Assembly (NCBI RefSeq): GCF_024459955.1
Contig: NZ_JANFXK010000009.1
Location: 62,001 to 126,000, forward strand
DNA: 64,000 nt
Direction: 5' to 3'
Source: Anaerovorax odorimutans
GTDB taxonomy: Bacteria; Bacillota; Clostridia; Peptostreptococcales; Anaerovoracaceae
Part shown: positions 17,635 to 26,666 of the stretch, piece by piece
Position numbering within the stretch: the first letter of the stretch is position 1
Layout of the letters: each line of letters opens with the position of its first letter
The notes under the pieces: model-generated
Told to the model about the DNA's origin: nothing
Seen by the model: only the letters and a program-made list of their open reading frames with translations
Database searches by the model: none
Translations under genes and position numbers: made by a program

Positions 17635-19029
17635 CTACAATTTTGCTTCTACTTCCGATGTAACTTTATCAAGGATTTCAAATATCTCATCCACATTTTC
17701 TTTTGTAATATTAATCGGAGGTATGAACGAAAGCCTATTATTATAATATCCGTTCAGCTGGCACAGCAATCCCGCATCCCTTAATGCATTGACTAACTCC
17801 GCGGTAGCCTCTACTGCCGGTTCTTTGGTTTCTCTGTTTAAAACATATTCGATTCCATAATACACGCCTGTCTGTGAGTACGAGCCTACCAGTGGATGTG
17901 CGGACTTATACGTTTCCAACGCCTTTGCTAAATAGTTTCCTGTTTCAGCACACTGTTCAATCAGACCATCTTCTTCGATAATTTCTATCACCTTATTACC
18001 CACCGCACAGCCTAAAGAACTTCCGGCGTAGGTACTGCAAATAAATCCCGGGCCCGCGTCTTCAAAAATCTCTGCTCTTGCGACGACTGCGCTCATAGGC
18101 ACGCCTGCGCCTAAAGCCTTTCCTACTAATGTGATATCAGGGGCCACACCTGAATGTTCACTGGCAAACATGGTTCCTGTTCTGCCGAGACCTGTTTGTA
18201 TCTCGTCAAATATGAGCAGGAAACCATATTTATCTGCCAGTTTGCGCAGTTCTGCTAAGAATTCGCGAGGAGGTATTATGTATCCGGCAGAACTTTGCAT
18301 TGGCTCTACAATCATAGCCGCTACGTTATTTACCCCTGAAAATGGATTTCCTAAACTCGTTTGTCCGGATGCCATCAAATCATCAATTATTTTCACACAA
18401 TGCATATCGCACGAACCGTATTCCTTATCATATGGGCATCTGTAACAATAGGCGTAAGGAAAACGTTCAATACAATGGTCGGCCATTGGTACCGGATTAT
18501 ACCATCTATGCATCCCTCCGGCGCCGGTCAGACCCATTGTTGCCGTATTCTGCCCATGATATGCTCCATAAAACGATAGGATATGCGTTTTCTTTGTGTG
18601 ATAGCGAGCAGATCGAATTGCCAGTTCCACCGCATCAGAGCCGCTCAGCGCCAGCCTTACCCTTTTTTTATAGTCTCCCGGTGTGATTTCAATGAGCTTC
18701 TTAACGAGCTTGATCCTCTGTGGGGTCGGAAAGTCAAACCAATTATCCAATTCCAGATACTGCTCTTTTAATACTTCTGCGATCCTCGGGTCAGCATGTC
18801 CGATGTTCATCGTCGACATGCCTGAGATACAGTCAATATATTCTTTACCGTCAACATCCCAGACCCTGTTGCCTTTCCCCTTTTTTATGATCTGCGGATA
18901 ATCCCATTTGGTAAAGAGAACGTCTCCCGGGTGTTCCTCTTCCAGAAATGCCATTAAGGCTTCTCTATTTTTTTCGGTGACTTCTTTGTTGGACTTTACT
19001 TGTTCTTCCAATTTTTCGTAAGGTTTCAT
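17635..19029 (-). CDS. Class III PLP-dependent aminotransferase
   Basis: 464 residues, GabT/omega-aminotransferase fold. Features: SGSDAVELAIRSARYHT, the FYGAYHGQ turn, FDEIQTGLGRTG with the Asp that binds the pyridine nitrogen, and the PLP lysine in VGKALGAGVP. A cysteine-rich insert (YCYRCPYDKEYGSCDMHC) sits where some clostridial members carry one. Class III enzymes move amino groups from omega-amino acids, amino sugars or amino-cyclitols to 2-oxo acids. It is the last gene of the leftward cargo operon, 59 bp after the IolB-like gene, so it probably deaminates the imported substrate or aminates a pathway aldehyde. Confidence 0.92.
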   Translation of the reverse strand: MKPYEKLEEQVKSNKEVTEKNREALMAFLEEEHPGDVLFTKWDYPQIIKKGKGNRVWDVDGKEYIDCISGMSTMNIGHADPRIAEVLKEQYLELDNWFDFPTPQRIKLVKKLIEITPGDYKKRVRLALSGSDAVELAIRSARYHTKKTHILSFYGAYHGQNTATMGLTGAGGMHRWYNPVPMADHCIERFPYAYCYRCPYDKEYGSCDMHCVKIIDDLMASGQTSLGNPFSGVNNVAAMIVEPMQSSAGYIIPPREFLAELRKLADKYGFLLIFDEIQTGLGRTGTMFASEHSGVAPDITLVGKALGAGVPMSAVVARAEIFEDAGPGFICSTYAGSSLGCAVGNKVIEIIEEDGLIEQCAETGNYLAKALETYKSAHPLVGSYSQTGVYYGIEYVLNRETKEPAVEATAELVNALRDAGLLCQLNGYYNNRLSFIPPINITKENVDEIFEILDKVTSEVEAKL

Positions 19030-19088
19030 GATACACAGTTCCTTCCTTAATTATTCTTATCGTTTTCCAGCGATATCTTTTCTTGCGT

Positions 19089-19877
19089 TCATTTTGGGGA
19101 CCAAATTTTCACATCATCCTCCAGCAGCCATTCATATCTCGGATCACTGACACGTTTATCCCACGGATTTCCGTCCAGATGCCTTATCATCCAGCAATAC
19201 CACATAGGATATCCCGGTGCGGCGGCCTGTGGGTGTGTCGGGCCTCCCGGAATACAAAGGGCGCTGTTATCTACGATTTTAAAGGTTTCCTCGCCTATAA
19301 ACGCTGCCCCAAAGCCTTCTTCCCTTTCAAATCTATAGTAATAAACTTCTGGCTGATCGTGCCCGTGAGGTATGTAGCTCGACCATTTTCCCGGATAATT
19401 TATGATTTCTCCCATCACCATATTGGAATAAGGCGCATTGGATAAGTCAAAAACCGTCCGAACCGTTCTTCTTGCTGTGTTATCCCACACACCATCTCCA
19501 AAAATACCGTTTACGCAATCATCCGGAGTATAAAATTTTGACGCAAATTCTTTTTCATTGTCAGTTTTCTGAATCAGCAGTTCGACATCTGAGCCAGCTG
19601 AAATCTTCACCTTGGTATTCTTTGATACATGCAGCACCGAGGGTCCCTCATCTAAAAGCGATTTTCGTTCTGCGAGAATTTTTTTGCCCTCCCACTGAAA
19701 GGTTGCCGCACCCTCCAGCAATAAAAAGGCAGTCTCTTTTTCGCTGTCTGAGAATTCAACGGTTTTACCCGCGAGTATTTTTTGAATTCCTATATCCATC
19801 AGCATATCGGCGCCTGTACCGTTCATATCTGTAACAGTCGTGTATCCTTCCTTAATTTTGGGTAATCTTAATAGCAT
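19089..19877 (-). CDS. IolB-type 5-deoxyglucuronate isomerase family protein
   Basis: 262 residues, bicupin. The C-terminal cupin has the IolB signatures FDLSNAPYSNMVMGEI, the metal-site stretch HGHDQPEVYYYRFE, and MIRHLDGNPWDKRVSDPRYEW. IolB isomerises 5-deoxy-D-glucuronate to 5-dehydro-2-deoxy-D-gluconate in inositol breakdown. The usual partners IolC, IolE and IolJ are absent from this island, so the true substrate may be a related deoxy-uronate. It lies between the SDR and the aminotransferase in one operon. Confidence 0.88.
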   Translation of the reverse strand: MLLRLPKIKEGYTTVTDMNGTGADMLMDIGIQKILAGKTVEFSDSEKETAFLLLEGAATFQWEGKKILAERKSLLDEGPSVLHVSKNTKVKISAGSDVELLIQKTDNEKEFASKFYTPDDCVNGIFGDGVWDNTARRTVRTVFDLSNAPYSNMVMGEIINYPGKWSSYIPHGHDQPEVYYYRFEREEGFGAAFIGEETFKIVDNSALCIPGGPTHPQAAAPGYPMWYCWMIRHLDGNPWDKRVSDPRYEWLLEDDVKIWSPK

Positions 19878-19973
19878 TTCATATCTTCCTTTTTAATATA
19901 TTCTTATCTGTTTATATCCACCTGCTCTTTAGCTTTGTTCCAGCGCAAGGGAATCTGTTCAAAATGAAAAGAT

Positions 19974-20705
19974 TCACCTCATCAGCTGACCGCCGTTAAC
20001 ATCTATTGTTGTTCCATTAATATATTCTGCATCAGCCGATAACAGAAATGTGATGACGCTTGCCACTTCTTCGGGGACAGCCGCTCTTTTTAATGGTATC
20101 CCTTCTGTTGTTACGCCTTCTTTTCTCGTCATGGGAGTATCCACCACTCCTGGTGAAACAGCGTTTGAATGGACCCCATACTGCGCACCGCATAATGCGA
20201 AGCATTTCATAATTGCTTCCAGACCGGCTTTAGAAGCGCAGTAATGCGCGCCGGAGAAAAATCCCCCTCTTTGCCCGGCAATAGAGGTCAGCGTTACAAT
20301 CCGTCCATTGTTCTGTCTTTTCATATAGCCATATGCCGCCTGCATCAGAAAAAAAGTACCTTTCAAGTTGGTGTCGAGCATTTCATTCCATTCCTTCTCA
20401 TCAATTTCCTCTATTGCTTTCGTATTTGAAATGCCCGCACAATTGACCAACCCGTATATTTCCCCGGTCTCCCGGAAAATTTTATCTATCATCTTTGTGC
20501 TTGCATCTATGTCCGCAATATCGCATTTTACAGGAAAGCTTACCACTCCATCTTTCATAACCAGTGTACTGGTCTGTTCTGCGCTTTTGTCATTCCGATA
20601 GGTAAAATACACCCGGTACCCTTTCTGGGCTAACATTCTGACAGTCGCCCTCCCGATTCCTGAGCTCCCGCCCGTAACGAGGATCGTTTTATTCTTTAAC
20701 ATCAT
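19974..20705 (-). CDS. SDR family oxidoreductase (FabG/KduD-like)
   Basis: 243 residues. TGGSSGIGRA cofactor motif, NCAG, catalytic Ser in LTSIAG and YCASK. The ATG at 20705 overlaps the dctM stop (ATGA), giving translational coupling; an in-frame start at 20768 would lie inside dctM and is rejected. In its operon it probably oxidises or reduces a hydroxyl of the imported substrate; KduD-type enzymes do this in uronate pathways, which fits the neighbouring IolB-like isomerase. Exact substrate unknown. Confidence 0.88.
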   Translation of the reverse strand: MMLKNKTILVTGGSSGIGRATVRMLAQKGYRVYFTYRNDKSAEQTSTLVMKDGVVSFPVKCDIADIDASTKMIDKIFRETGEIYGLVNCAGISNTKAIEEIDEKEWNEMLDTNLKGTFFLMQAAYGYMKRQNNGRIVTLTSIAGQRGGFFSGAHYCASKAGLEAIMKCFALCGAQYGVHSNAVSPGVVDTPMTRKEGVTTEGIPLKRAAVPEEVASVITFLLSADAEYINGTTIDVNGGQLMR

Positions 20706-21967
20706 AGCAGAAATAGTGTAATCTGCGGTATATAAGTTACGACGATCAGTACCGTTATTAGCGTGCACAGCAGCGGAACCATATGTTTGGTGACCCTTTC
20801 TATTGGCAGTTCCGCCACCGCAGACGCTACGAAAAGATTGCAGCCATATGGAGGTGTTACCAGACCAATTGCCAGGTTAATACATACTATGATACCAAAA
20901 TGCACCGAATCGATTCCAAAACCTGTCACTACCGGTAAAAGGATCGGAGCCATAATCAATATGGCAGGGACAGCGTCCAGAAACATACCAATCACCAGCA
21001 GGATAATGTTTATCATTAACATGAACAGCAGCTTATTATCTGTGATGCCCATCATTACATCCAGCAACTTTTGAGGCACCTGCTCCAGGGAAAGATATCC
21101 GGCGAAAGCTGTACATGTTCCCAGCAGAAACGATGTCATGCCATTTACTACTGCCGTATCAGCCAAAGCCGTGTACATCTCCTTAAATGAAGTCTCTCTA
21201 TACACGAACAGGCTTATAACCGCACAGTATACACAGGCGACTGCTGCTGACTCTGTCGGTGTAAAAATACCGGAGTAGATACCGCCGAGAATGATTACAG
21301 GCGCAAGGAGCGCCCATTTGGCCTCCCATATCGCTCTACCCGTTTGTCTCATAGAACACTTTTCCTGTTTTGGAATATTGTTCTTCTTACATATTACTGT
21401 ATTGGTAATCAGAAGACCCAGACCCATCAGAACGCCGGGAACAATCCCCGCAATAAATAAATCGCTTATTGATGTCTGGGTGCAGACACCGTATATCACA
21501 AACAGCATACTCGGGGGAATGATAGGTCCCATGGTGCCGGCGCATGCGGCCAGGGCCGCCGAATACCCCTTATCATAACCTTTCTTGGCCATTTCAGGGA
21601 TCAGCATGCCTCCCATAGCTGCTACAGTAGCCATACCCGCACCTGATAATGCTGCGAAAAACATTGAAGCAACCGTCACAACGGCCCCCAGCCCTCCGGC
21701 AATATGACCTACAAGACACATGGATACATCCACGATTCTTCTGGCAATACCGCCAGTACCCATGATCGATCCGGCCAAGAGGAAGAACGGCACAGCCATT
21801 ATTGGAAATGAATTTATACCTGATGTGCAGTATGCTGCCATTGTAGTCAAATCCATTGAAGTGAAAGCAACAGTTACAAGGAATGTCGCTCCTGCGATTG
21901 CAAACCCAATTGGCACGCCTATTGTTACACAAAGCACCAATACTGCAAACAACAGTAAAATGTCCAT
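20702..21967 (-). CDS. dctM: TRAP transporter large permease DctM
   Basis: 421 residues with 11-12 membrane helices. DctM hallmarks: GVPIGFAIAGA at the N-terminus, PFFLLAGSIMGTGGIARRIVD, GTMGPIIPPSMLFVIYG, FTPTESAAVA and GLVTPPYGCNLF. This is the channel-forming half of a sodium-driven TRAP importer, working with the DctQ and DctP genes just upstream. It overlaps dctQ's end by spacing of one base and the SDR start by four. Confidence 0.95.
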   Translation of the reverse strand: MDILLLFAVLVLCVTIGVPIGFAIAGATFLVTVAFTSMDLTTMAAYCTSGINSFPIMAVPFFLLAGSIMGTGGIARRIVDVSMCLVGHIAGGLGAVVTVASMFFAALSGAGMATVAAMGGMLIPEMAKKGYDKGYSAALAACAGTMGPIIPPSMLFVIYGVCTQTSISDLFIAGIVPGVLMGLGLLITNTVICKKNNIPKQEKCSMRQTGRAIWEAKWALLAPVIILGGIYSGIFTPTESAAVACVYCAVISLFVYRETSFKEMYTALADTAVVNGMTSFLLGTCTAFAGYLSLEQVPQKLLDVMMGITDNKLLFMLMINIILLVIGMFLDAVPAILIMAPILLPVVTGFGIDSVHFGIIVCINLAIGLVTPPYGCNLFVASAVAELPIERVTKHMVPLLCTLITVLIVVTYIPQITLFLL

Positions 21968-21968
21968 A

Positions 21969-22475
21969 TTACACCGCCTCCTCTTCCGGTTTATGCTTCA
22001 AATTATTAAGCTGCGTTTTTATGTCACCTAACAATCGTAATCCCATCAATCCACACGAAAGAGGGCATGCCAGATATACAAGGCCTAAAGGAATATGCGC
22101 CCCTGATGACGTCTGATTCATATTAAATATCACGTTTGTTATTTCGAAACCATATTTTACAAGTATGATACATATGATAATGGTTACAACATCTCCGGCA
22201 ATGTTGACGCAGGCGAGCTTCCTGCCATGAAGTTTACCGGTTAACATTTCGATCTTAATGTGCTTGCCGTATTTTTGAGTCAGGCTGACCCCCAGCCATG
22301 ACTCCCATACAAACATAAATCGTGCAATTTCTTCGCTCCATGCGGGGGAATTGTTAAATACATATCGCATCACCACTTGATAGAAAATAAGCAGTGTTGT
22401 AATACATAGAAATCCAATAACCACGCCTTCCTCAAATTTATCGTAACCCAGCTTCAGCTTTTTTAATGTTTTCAT
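21969..22475 (-). CDS. dctQ: TRAP transporter small permease DctQ
   Basis: 168 residues with four membrane helices; family landmarks are MRYVFNNSPAWSEEIARFMFVWESWLG split over the second helix and the conserved Trp-Ser-Glu-Glu. It partners DctM. Position between dctP and dctM is the standard order. Confidence 0.93.
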   Translation of the reverse strand: MKTLKKLKLGYDKFEEGVVIGFLCITTLLIFYQVVMRYVFNNSPAWSEEIARFMFVWESWLGVSLTQKYGKHIKIEMLTGKLHGRKLACVNIAGDVVTIIICIILVKYGFEITNVIFNMNQTSSGAHIPLGLVYLACPLSCGLMGLRLLGDIKTQLNNLKHKPEEEAV

Positions 22476-22502
22476 AGCATTAAACCCTTCAATAAATTTT
22501 GA

Positions 22503-23528
22503 TTACTTTCTGTAGCCTTCCACCATATCCATAGTCTCATCGCCTAATTTTTCTCTAAATGTGTCGTACACAGGCTTTACTGCGTTTTTGAATTCCTCGA
22601 TATTGGTAACATCGTCAACCTGAACTCCTGCTTTCTTCATCTTTTCAATCGAATCGAGTTCAGCCGCTCTCGCTCTGTCTCTGTCGCCATTCTGCAGATA
22701 TTTAACACCCGCTTCCTTAATAAGCGTCTGGAAATCCTCAGAAAGCCCTTCCAGGAATGCTGTACTTGTATATATCGCACAATTAGATCCGCTAATATTT
22801 ACTGTTGACCAGTATTTGAGAGCCTCGTGCCATCCATTTGAGTAGGTTGATAATGCCGGCACGTCCATGCCGTCTACCGTTCCCTGCTGCAGACCTGTGT
22901 ATATGTCGCCCCACGCCATTGGTGTAGGATTTGCTCCGAGAGCATTTTCTGTCTCTTTATAAAGTTCTGCATCTGTAATTCTTATCTTGAGCCCCTTCAT
23001 ATCCGCCAGCGTCTTAATCGGCCGCTTATTGTTTGAAATGGTCTTGTATCCATCCCACATCAGCCCCAGGCAATAATAACCGTCCTCCTGCAGCCATTCA
23101 TTATATTGCTTGCCTAAATCCCCGCGAACAGCCTCATCCATATCCTCATAGGACGAGAATAAAAACGGGAAGTCCAGAATAGAATATCTGTCATTAAGTG
23201 TGGCAAATACGCTTGTCCCACATTCCGCAATCTGCACTTCGTTGGTAGCAACCATCTGCATGACTTCCTGGTCACCGCCTAAAACACCGTTTGCATAAAT
23301 TTCAACTTTAATTGCGCCATTTGACTCTTTTTCAACGTACTCTTTAAATTCTTCAAAGGATGTCTGATGCACATTTGATTCTGAATCCGGATGACTGATC
23401 TTGATCGTCAGCGGATTTTCGGCGGTGTATTCAGTGACAGCCTCCTTGTCTCCACATCCTGACAATGCCATAGTAACTACCAGGGCTAACATCAATACTG
23501 CTGAAATGATCTTATTCCTTTTCTTCAT
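22503..23528 (-). CDS. dctP: TRAP transporter substrate-binding lipoprotein DctP
   Basis: 341 residues. Lipobox at LSGCGD (lipid-anchored Cys ~26), then the DctP fold. Conserved pieces are ADMKGLKIRITDAELY, carrying the Arg that usually binds a substrate carboxylate, and GDIYTGLQQGTVDG. The first predicts an acidic substrate. First gene of the leftward transporter operon, preceded by a good promoter and palindromes. Confidence 0.94.
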   Translation of the reverse strand: MKKRNKIISAVLMLALVVTMALSGCGDKEAVTEYTAENPLTIKISHPDSESNVHQTSFEEFKEYVEKESNGAIKVEIYANGVLGGDQEVMQMVATNEVQIAECGTSVFATLNDRYSILDFPFLFSSYEDMDEAVRGDLGKQYNEWLQEDGYYCLGLMWDGYKTISNNKRPIKTLADMKGLKIRITDAELYKETENALGANPTPMAWGDIYTGLQQGTVDGMDVPALSTYSNGWHEALKYWSTVNISGSNCAIYTSTAFLEGLSEDFQTLIKEAGVKYLQNGDRDRARAAELDSIEKMKKAGVQVDDVTNIEEFKNAVKPVYDTFREKLGDETMDMVEGYRK

Positions 23529-23571
23529 TGTTGATTCCCTCCTTGCTTATTCATAAAAATTGCGCGTTGTG

Positions 23572-23646
23572 ATAAAAATCTGAAAAATCTGATTTTTATA
23601 CATTAATTCTACTAACTGAGTTGTTTATGGACAATGCCCTTAAGGG
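23572..23646 (-). promoter_or_regulatory. Promoter and operator-like palindromes ahead of dctP
   Basis: Read leftward: TTGTCC (-35, complement of 23629-23634), 17 bp, TAGAAT (-10, complement of 23606-23611). Just upstream of the -35 is the perfect palindrome CCCTTAAGGG (23637-23646). Downstream, ATAAAAATC (23572-23580) and GATTTTTAT (23591-23599) form an inverted repeat near the transcript start. The LuxR-type gene next door is the natural candidate to bind the upstream palindrome. Confidence 0.55.
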
Positions 23647-23713
23647 TACTTTTTCAGAGCCTAAAGGTCTTATCTTTTTAATCTTACCTACTTGTCGGTT
23701 AACCTCTCTGTCA

Positions 23714-24802
23714 TTACTGTAATTTCAGTTTTTCAAATATCTGCTTTTGATTTTTAATGCCCATTTTTCCATACATAGACGCCAAATACTTCTTGACCGA
23801 TGACAGGGAAATAAATTGTTCCTCGGATATTTCTTCATTGCTTTTACCGTTTAATACTGCTTTTAATACGGCAAATTCTTTTAGGCTGAGCCTGTACTTT
23901 TCTCTGGCCTGATTTAGTGTCTGTTGAATGAAGTGTGACAAATTGTATACCAGGCACACATATTTTATACTGTCATTCGTATTGACAGCATCAATCTTTG
24001 TGACCTCCATAAAATATGGTATATCCTCAAATTTAAATTCCACTGAATCCCGATTTTCCGGATTATTGCCCGGCATCAGGCTCATGCACAGGGAAACTGC
24101 CTTTCCTGATATTTTTTTCCTCACTTCCGGAGTTTCCATAATTTCGTTGTAGGTGGCATTATTTCGGACAACCTGGCAATTTTCATCCAATGTGGCAATA
24201 CCCACACATTTGTAATTTTCAAGCATAAACAGAACACTCGATTTATCATCCGTTTCTCCGTAGTACTTCAATACGTTGGAAAGATGTATCTGGAATAGCT
24301 CCATGATTGCAACTTCCTCATTTGTAAAGTCGTTTTTTTCTCTTCCTCTGTACAAATTAAAGGCGCCCCTGATATTCTTTTTATTTTTCAGGCTCAAATT
24401 TCCCTCAAGAGAATAAATGCAATTATTCGGTATTAAGTACTCGGTCCAATATGCGTTATTCTTTCGCTCTTCCTGATTAAAGAAAGTGCTGGACTTAAAT
24501 ATAATCGGCGTCTTCTGATCAAATATTGCCAGCGTATCATCAACCTTACAGTAAATCTCATCATAGGTCTGTACAACATCATGCAGCTCATCCCAATTCA
24601 ACGAAATTGATGAATGTTTGTAATACTCTCCGTCCTCATCTTGCGAATAAAACAATATCGTGGCCCTGTCAAAGTATATGATACTCATAAGGCTGTTGAG
24701 AAAGTTTACGATTCTGCTATGCAGCGACAGTTCATCATTATACAAATTGGCAATCATCTGATTAATAACCCTGATGTAAGATAAATCGAATTGTTTGATC
24801 AT
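23714..24802 (-). CDS. LuxR-type HTH transcriptional regulator
   Basis: About 362 residues. The C-terminal ~60 residues are a LuxR/GerE HTH (LSLKEFAVLKAVLNGKSNEE, then LSSVKKYLASMYGKMGI). The N-terminal ~290 residues show no receiver domain; parts (IYSLEGNLSLKNKKNIRGAF; VGIATLDENCQVVRNNATYN) suggest GAF- and PAS-like sensing folds, so it may sense a small ligand directly. The ATG at 24802 is preferred over a GTG at 24814 that would overlap the ribosome site. It sits between the ThDP enzyme and the TRAP operon and likely controls the island's catabolic genes. Confidence 0.85.
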   Translation of the reverse strand: MIKQFDLSYIRVINQMIANLYNDELSLHSRIVNFLNSLMSIIYFDRATILFYSQDEDGEYYKHSSISLNWDELHDVVQTYDEIYCKVDDTLAIFDQKTPIIFKSSTFFNQEERKNNAYWTEYLIPNNCIYSLEGNLSLKNKKNIRGAFNLYRGREKNDFTNEEVAIMELFQIHLSNVLKYYGETDDKSSVLFMLENYKCVGIATLDENCQVVRNNATYNEIMETPEVRKKISGKAVSLCMSLMPGNNPENRDSVEFKFEDIPYFMEVTKIDAVNTNDSIKYVCLVYNLSHFIQQTLNQAREKYRLSLKEFAVLKAVLNGKSNEEISEEQFISLSSVKKYLASMYGKMGIKNQKQIFEKLKLQ

Positions 24803-24930
24803 AATTCTATCCACTCCTTGCCTTTTTTCGGTAATTCTATTGTACTATATACAAATCGTATACAGTCAACCGGAAAATTATGGGCATGTATTTACATCGT
24901 TCCGTGAAATTATGATATCAGAAACTCGCG

Positions 24931-26619
24931 TTAAATCTCAGATACCGGGTCTAACGGCCTGGCCTTCCAATCAGTAACGACTTCAATTACAACCGGTCTG
25001 TCAGCTTGCATTGCCTTTTTTAACGCCGGAGCAATATCTTCATCTTTCTCAACTCTGATTGCCATCGCGCCGAATTCTTTCGCGATTTTAGTAAAGTTAA
25101 CCGGGCCCAGCGTATCCATCTGTTTTTCTTTTTCGATCTTTTCCGGTTCTGTTTCAGGATCGAAGAATTCCGGAACACAGTCAACACATTGAGCGTAAAG
25201 TGAGTTGTTGTTAAGAATAGTAATTGTGTTAATCCCGTATTTGACGGCCGTATCAATTTCCTGAAGGTGGTAGAAATATGCGCCGTCACCGCAGAAACAA
25301 AATACAGGCCTTTCTGGTTCTGCGCACTTCGCGCCAATTGAAGCGGGTACTGACCATCCCAGAGAACCTGCTGCCCGTATGTATTTTTGAGTTTGTTTCA
25401 TGGGAACAGAACCTGCTGTCCATACTGCCGACCAACCTGTATCGGAAACGAGTATCGCATCATCAGGCATGATCTTTGACAGCTCTCTGCACAGTCTTGC
25501 CGTATTACAGCCGTCAAGGTTTAATTTTTCTGATTCTGTCTGTTTTACAGCCACTTCATTAACCAAAACTCTTGTTTCTGCTGTCCAGGCTTCTCTTTTC
25601 TTTTCATGAATGGCTTCTAACAGTTGTTCCATTACTGACATCGCGTCACCGACTAAACCATAAGTATTTGTGTAATTTTTACCAATTTGCGATCCCTCTA
25701 TATCAATCTGGATGATATCCGTTCCGTCTTTTGGAATTGTGAAGTTCATTGTAGTCTGATCGGATACTTGTGAGCCGATATAAATCACTAGGTCAGCCTT
25801 CGACACGGTCAGGTTGGCGCATACCATTCCATAGCCGCCTACAATACCTGCCCAGAGTTTGTGATTTTCATCCATCGCAGTTTTCCCATCAGGAGTCGTG
25901 ACCACAGGAATATCACCTTTTTCAGCCAGCTGCGTTAAAATATTTTTATGATCGGAATAGAACACTCCCCGTCCCGCGACAATCACTGGTTTTTCTGCTC
26001 CATCAATCATTGCCGCAGCCTTTTTAACATCTTCTTCACAGGCCAATGTTCTGTGTGCGGGATAATTTGTATATTTCTCATCAACAGCAAAATCGTAATT
26101 CATTTCAGCCGCTTCCCATTTGTCACCGCCCACGCCTGAAAGTTCAATATGCGCCGGCCTTGGATTGCCCGTGGTTACTTCTCTGAAACATTGGCGAATA
26201 AGCCGGGGGAATTCGCCATCTTCAAGGAGTGGTACATTAAACTTGGTAACTCCGCTGAAATGTGCCGTATGGTTTGATTCCTGATAGGCATTTCTAACCT
26301 GCAGACTTGATTCCTTGCATCCGGTCATTGCGATAACCGGTGAGTTCCCAAGCCAGGCATCATGAATTGACGCAGCTAGATTACATGCGCCAATCGACTG
26401 AGAAAAACAAACTCCCGGTTTTCCGGAAACCCGTGCGTAACCATCAGCCATATAGCCTACTGCCAGTTCTGAATGGCCTAAAATGGGTTTGACGCCATAA
26501 TCCTCTTCCAAATTGTTGATTAAACGGTTCAGTGCGTATTCCTGGTAAAACAAATGTGAAACTTGATTCTCCCTGAGAACATTCGCCAAATACTCCTGTC
26601 CTGTCATCTTCTTGCTCAT
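24931..26619 (-). CDS. ThDP-dependent enzyme, acetolactate-synthase-like fold
   Basis: 562 residues with the three-domain ThDP-enzyme layout. N-terminal catalytic Glu region is HSELAVGYMADGYARVSGK; the middle domain follows (~190-340); the C-terminal ThDP motif runs from CGDGAYFYHLQEIDTAVKYG to NNNSLY. Family members include decarboxylases, carboligases, sulfoacetaldehyde acetyltransferase and the ring-opening hydrolase IolD. It is shorter than IolD and not obviously any named member. Beside an IolB-like isomerase, a C-C bond cleavage of a cyclic or linear diketone is possible; that is inference. Ribosome site AAAGGAGAG supports the start at 26619. Confidence 0.88.
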   Translation of the reverse strand: MSKKMTGQEYLANVLRENQVSHLFYQEYALNRLINNLEEDYGVKPILGHSELAVGYMADGYARVSGKPGVCFSQSIGACNLAASIHDAWLGNSPVIAMTGCKESSLQVRNAYQESNHTAHFSGVTKFNVPLLEDGEFPRLIRQCFREVTTGNPRPAHIELSGVGGDKWEAAEMNYDFAVDEKYTNYPAHRTLACEEDVKKAAAMIDGAEKPVIVAGRGVFYSDHKNILTQLAEKGDIPVVTTPDGKTAMDENHKLWAGIVGGYGMVCANLTVSKADLVIYIGSQVSDQTTMNFTIPKDGTDIIQIDIEGSQIGKNYTNTYGLVGDAMSVMEQLLEAIHEKKREAWTAETRVLVNEVAVKQTESEKLNLDGCNTARLCRELSKIMPDDAILVSDTGWSAVWTAGSVPMKQTQKYIRAAGSLGWSVPASIGAKCAEPERPVFCFCGDGAYFYHLQEIDTAVKYGINTITILNNNSLYAQCVDCVPEFFDPETEPEKIEKEKQMDTLGPVNFTKIAKEFGAMAIRVEKDEDIAPALKKAMQADRPVVIEVVTDWKARPLDPVSEI

Positions 26620-26666
26620 TTTTCTCTCCTTTAATAATAGATTCATTTCATTCAAAATTTCTTATT

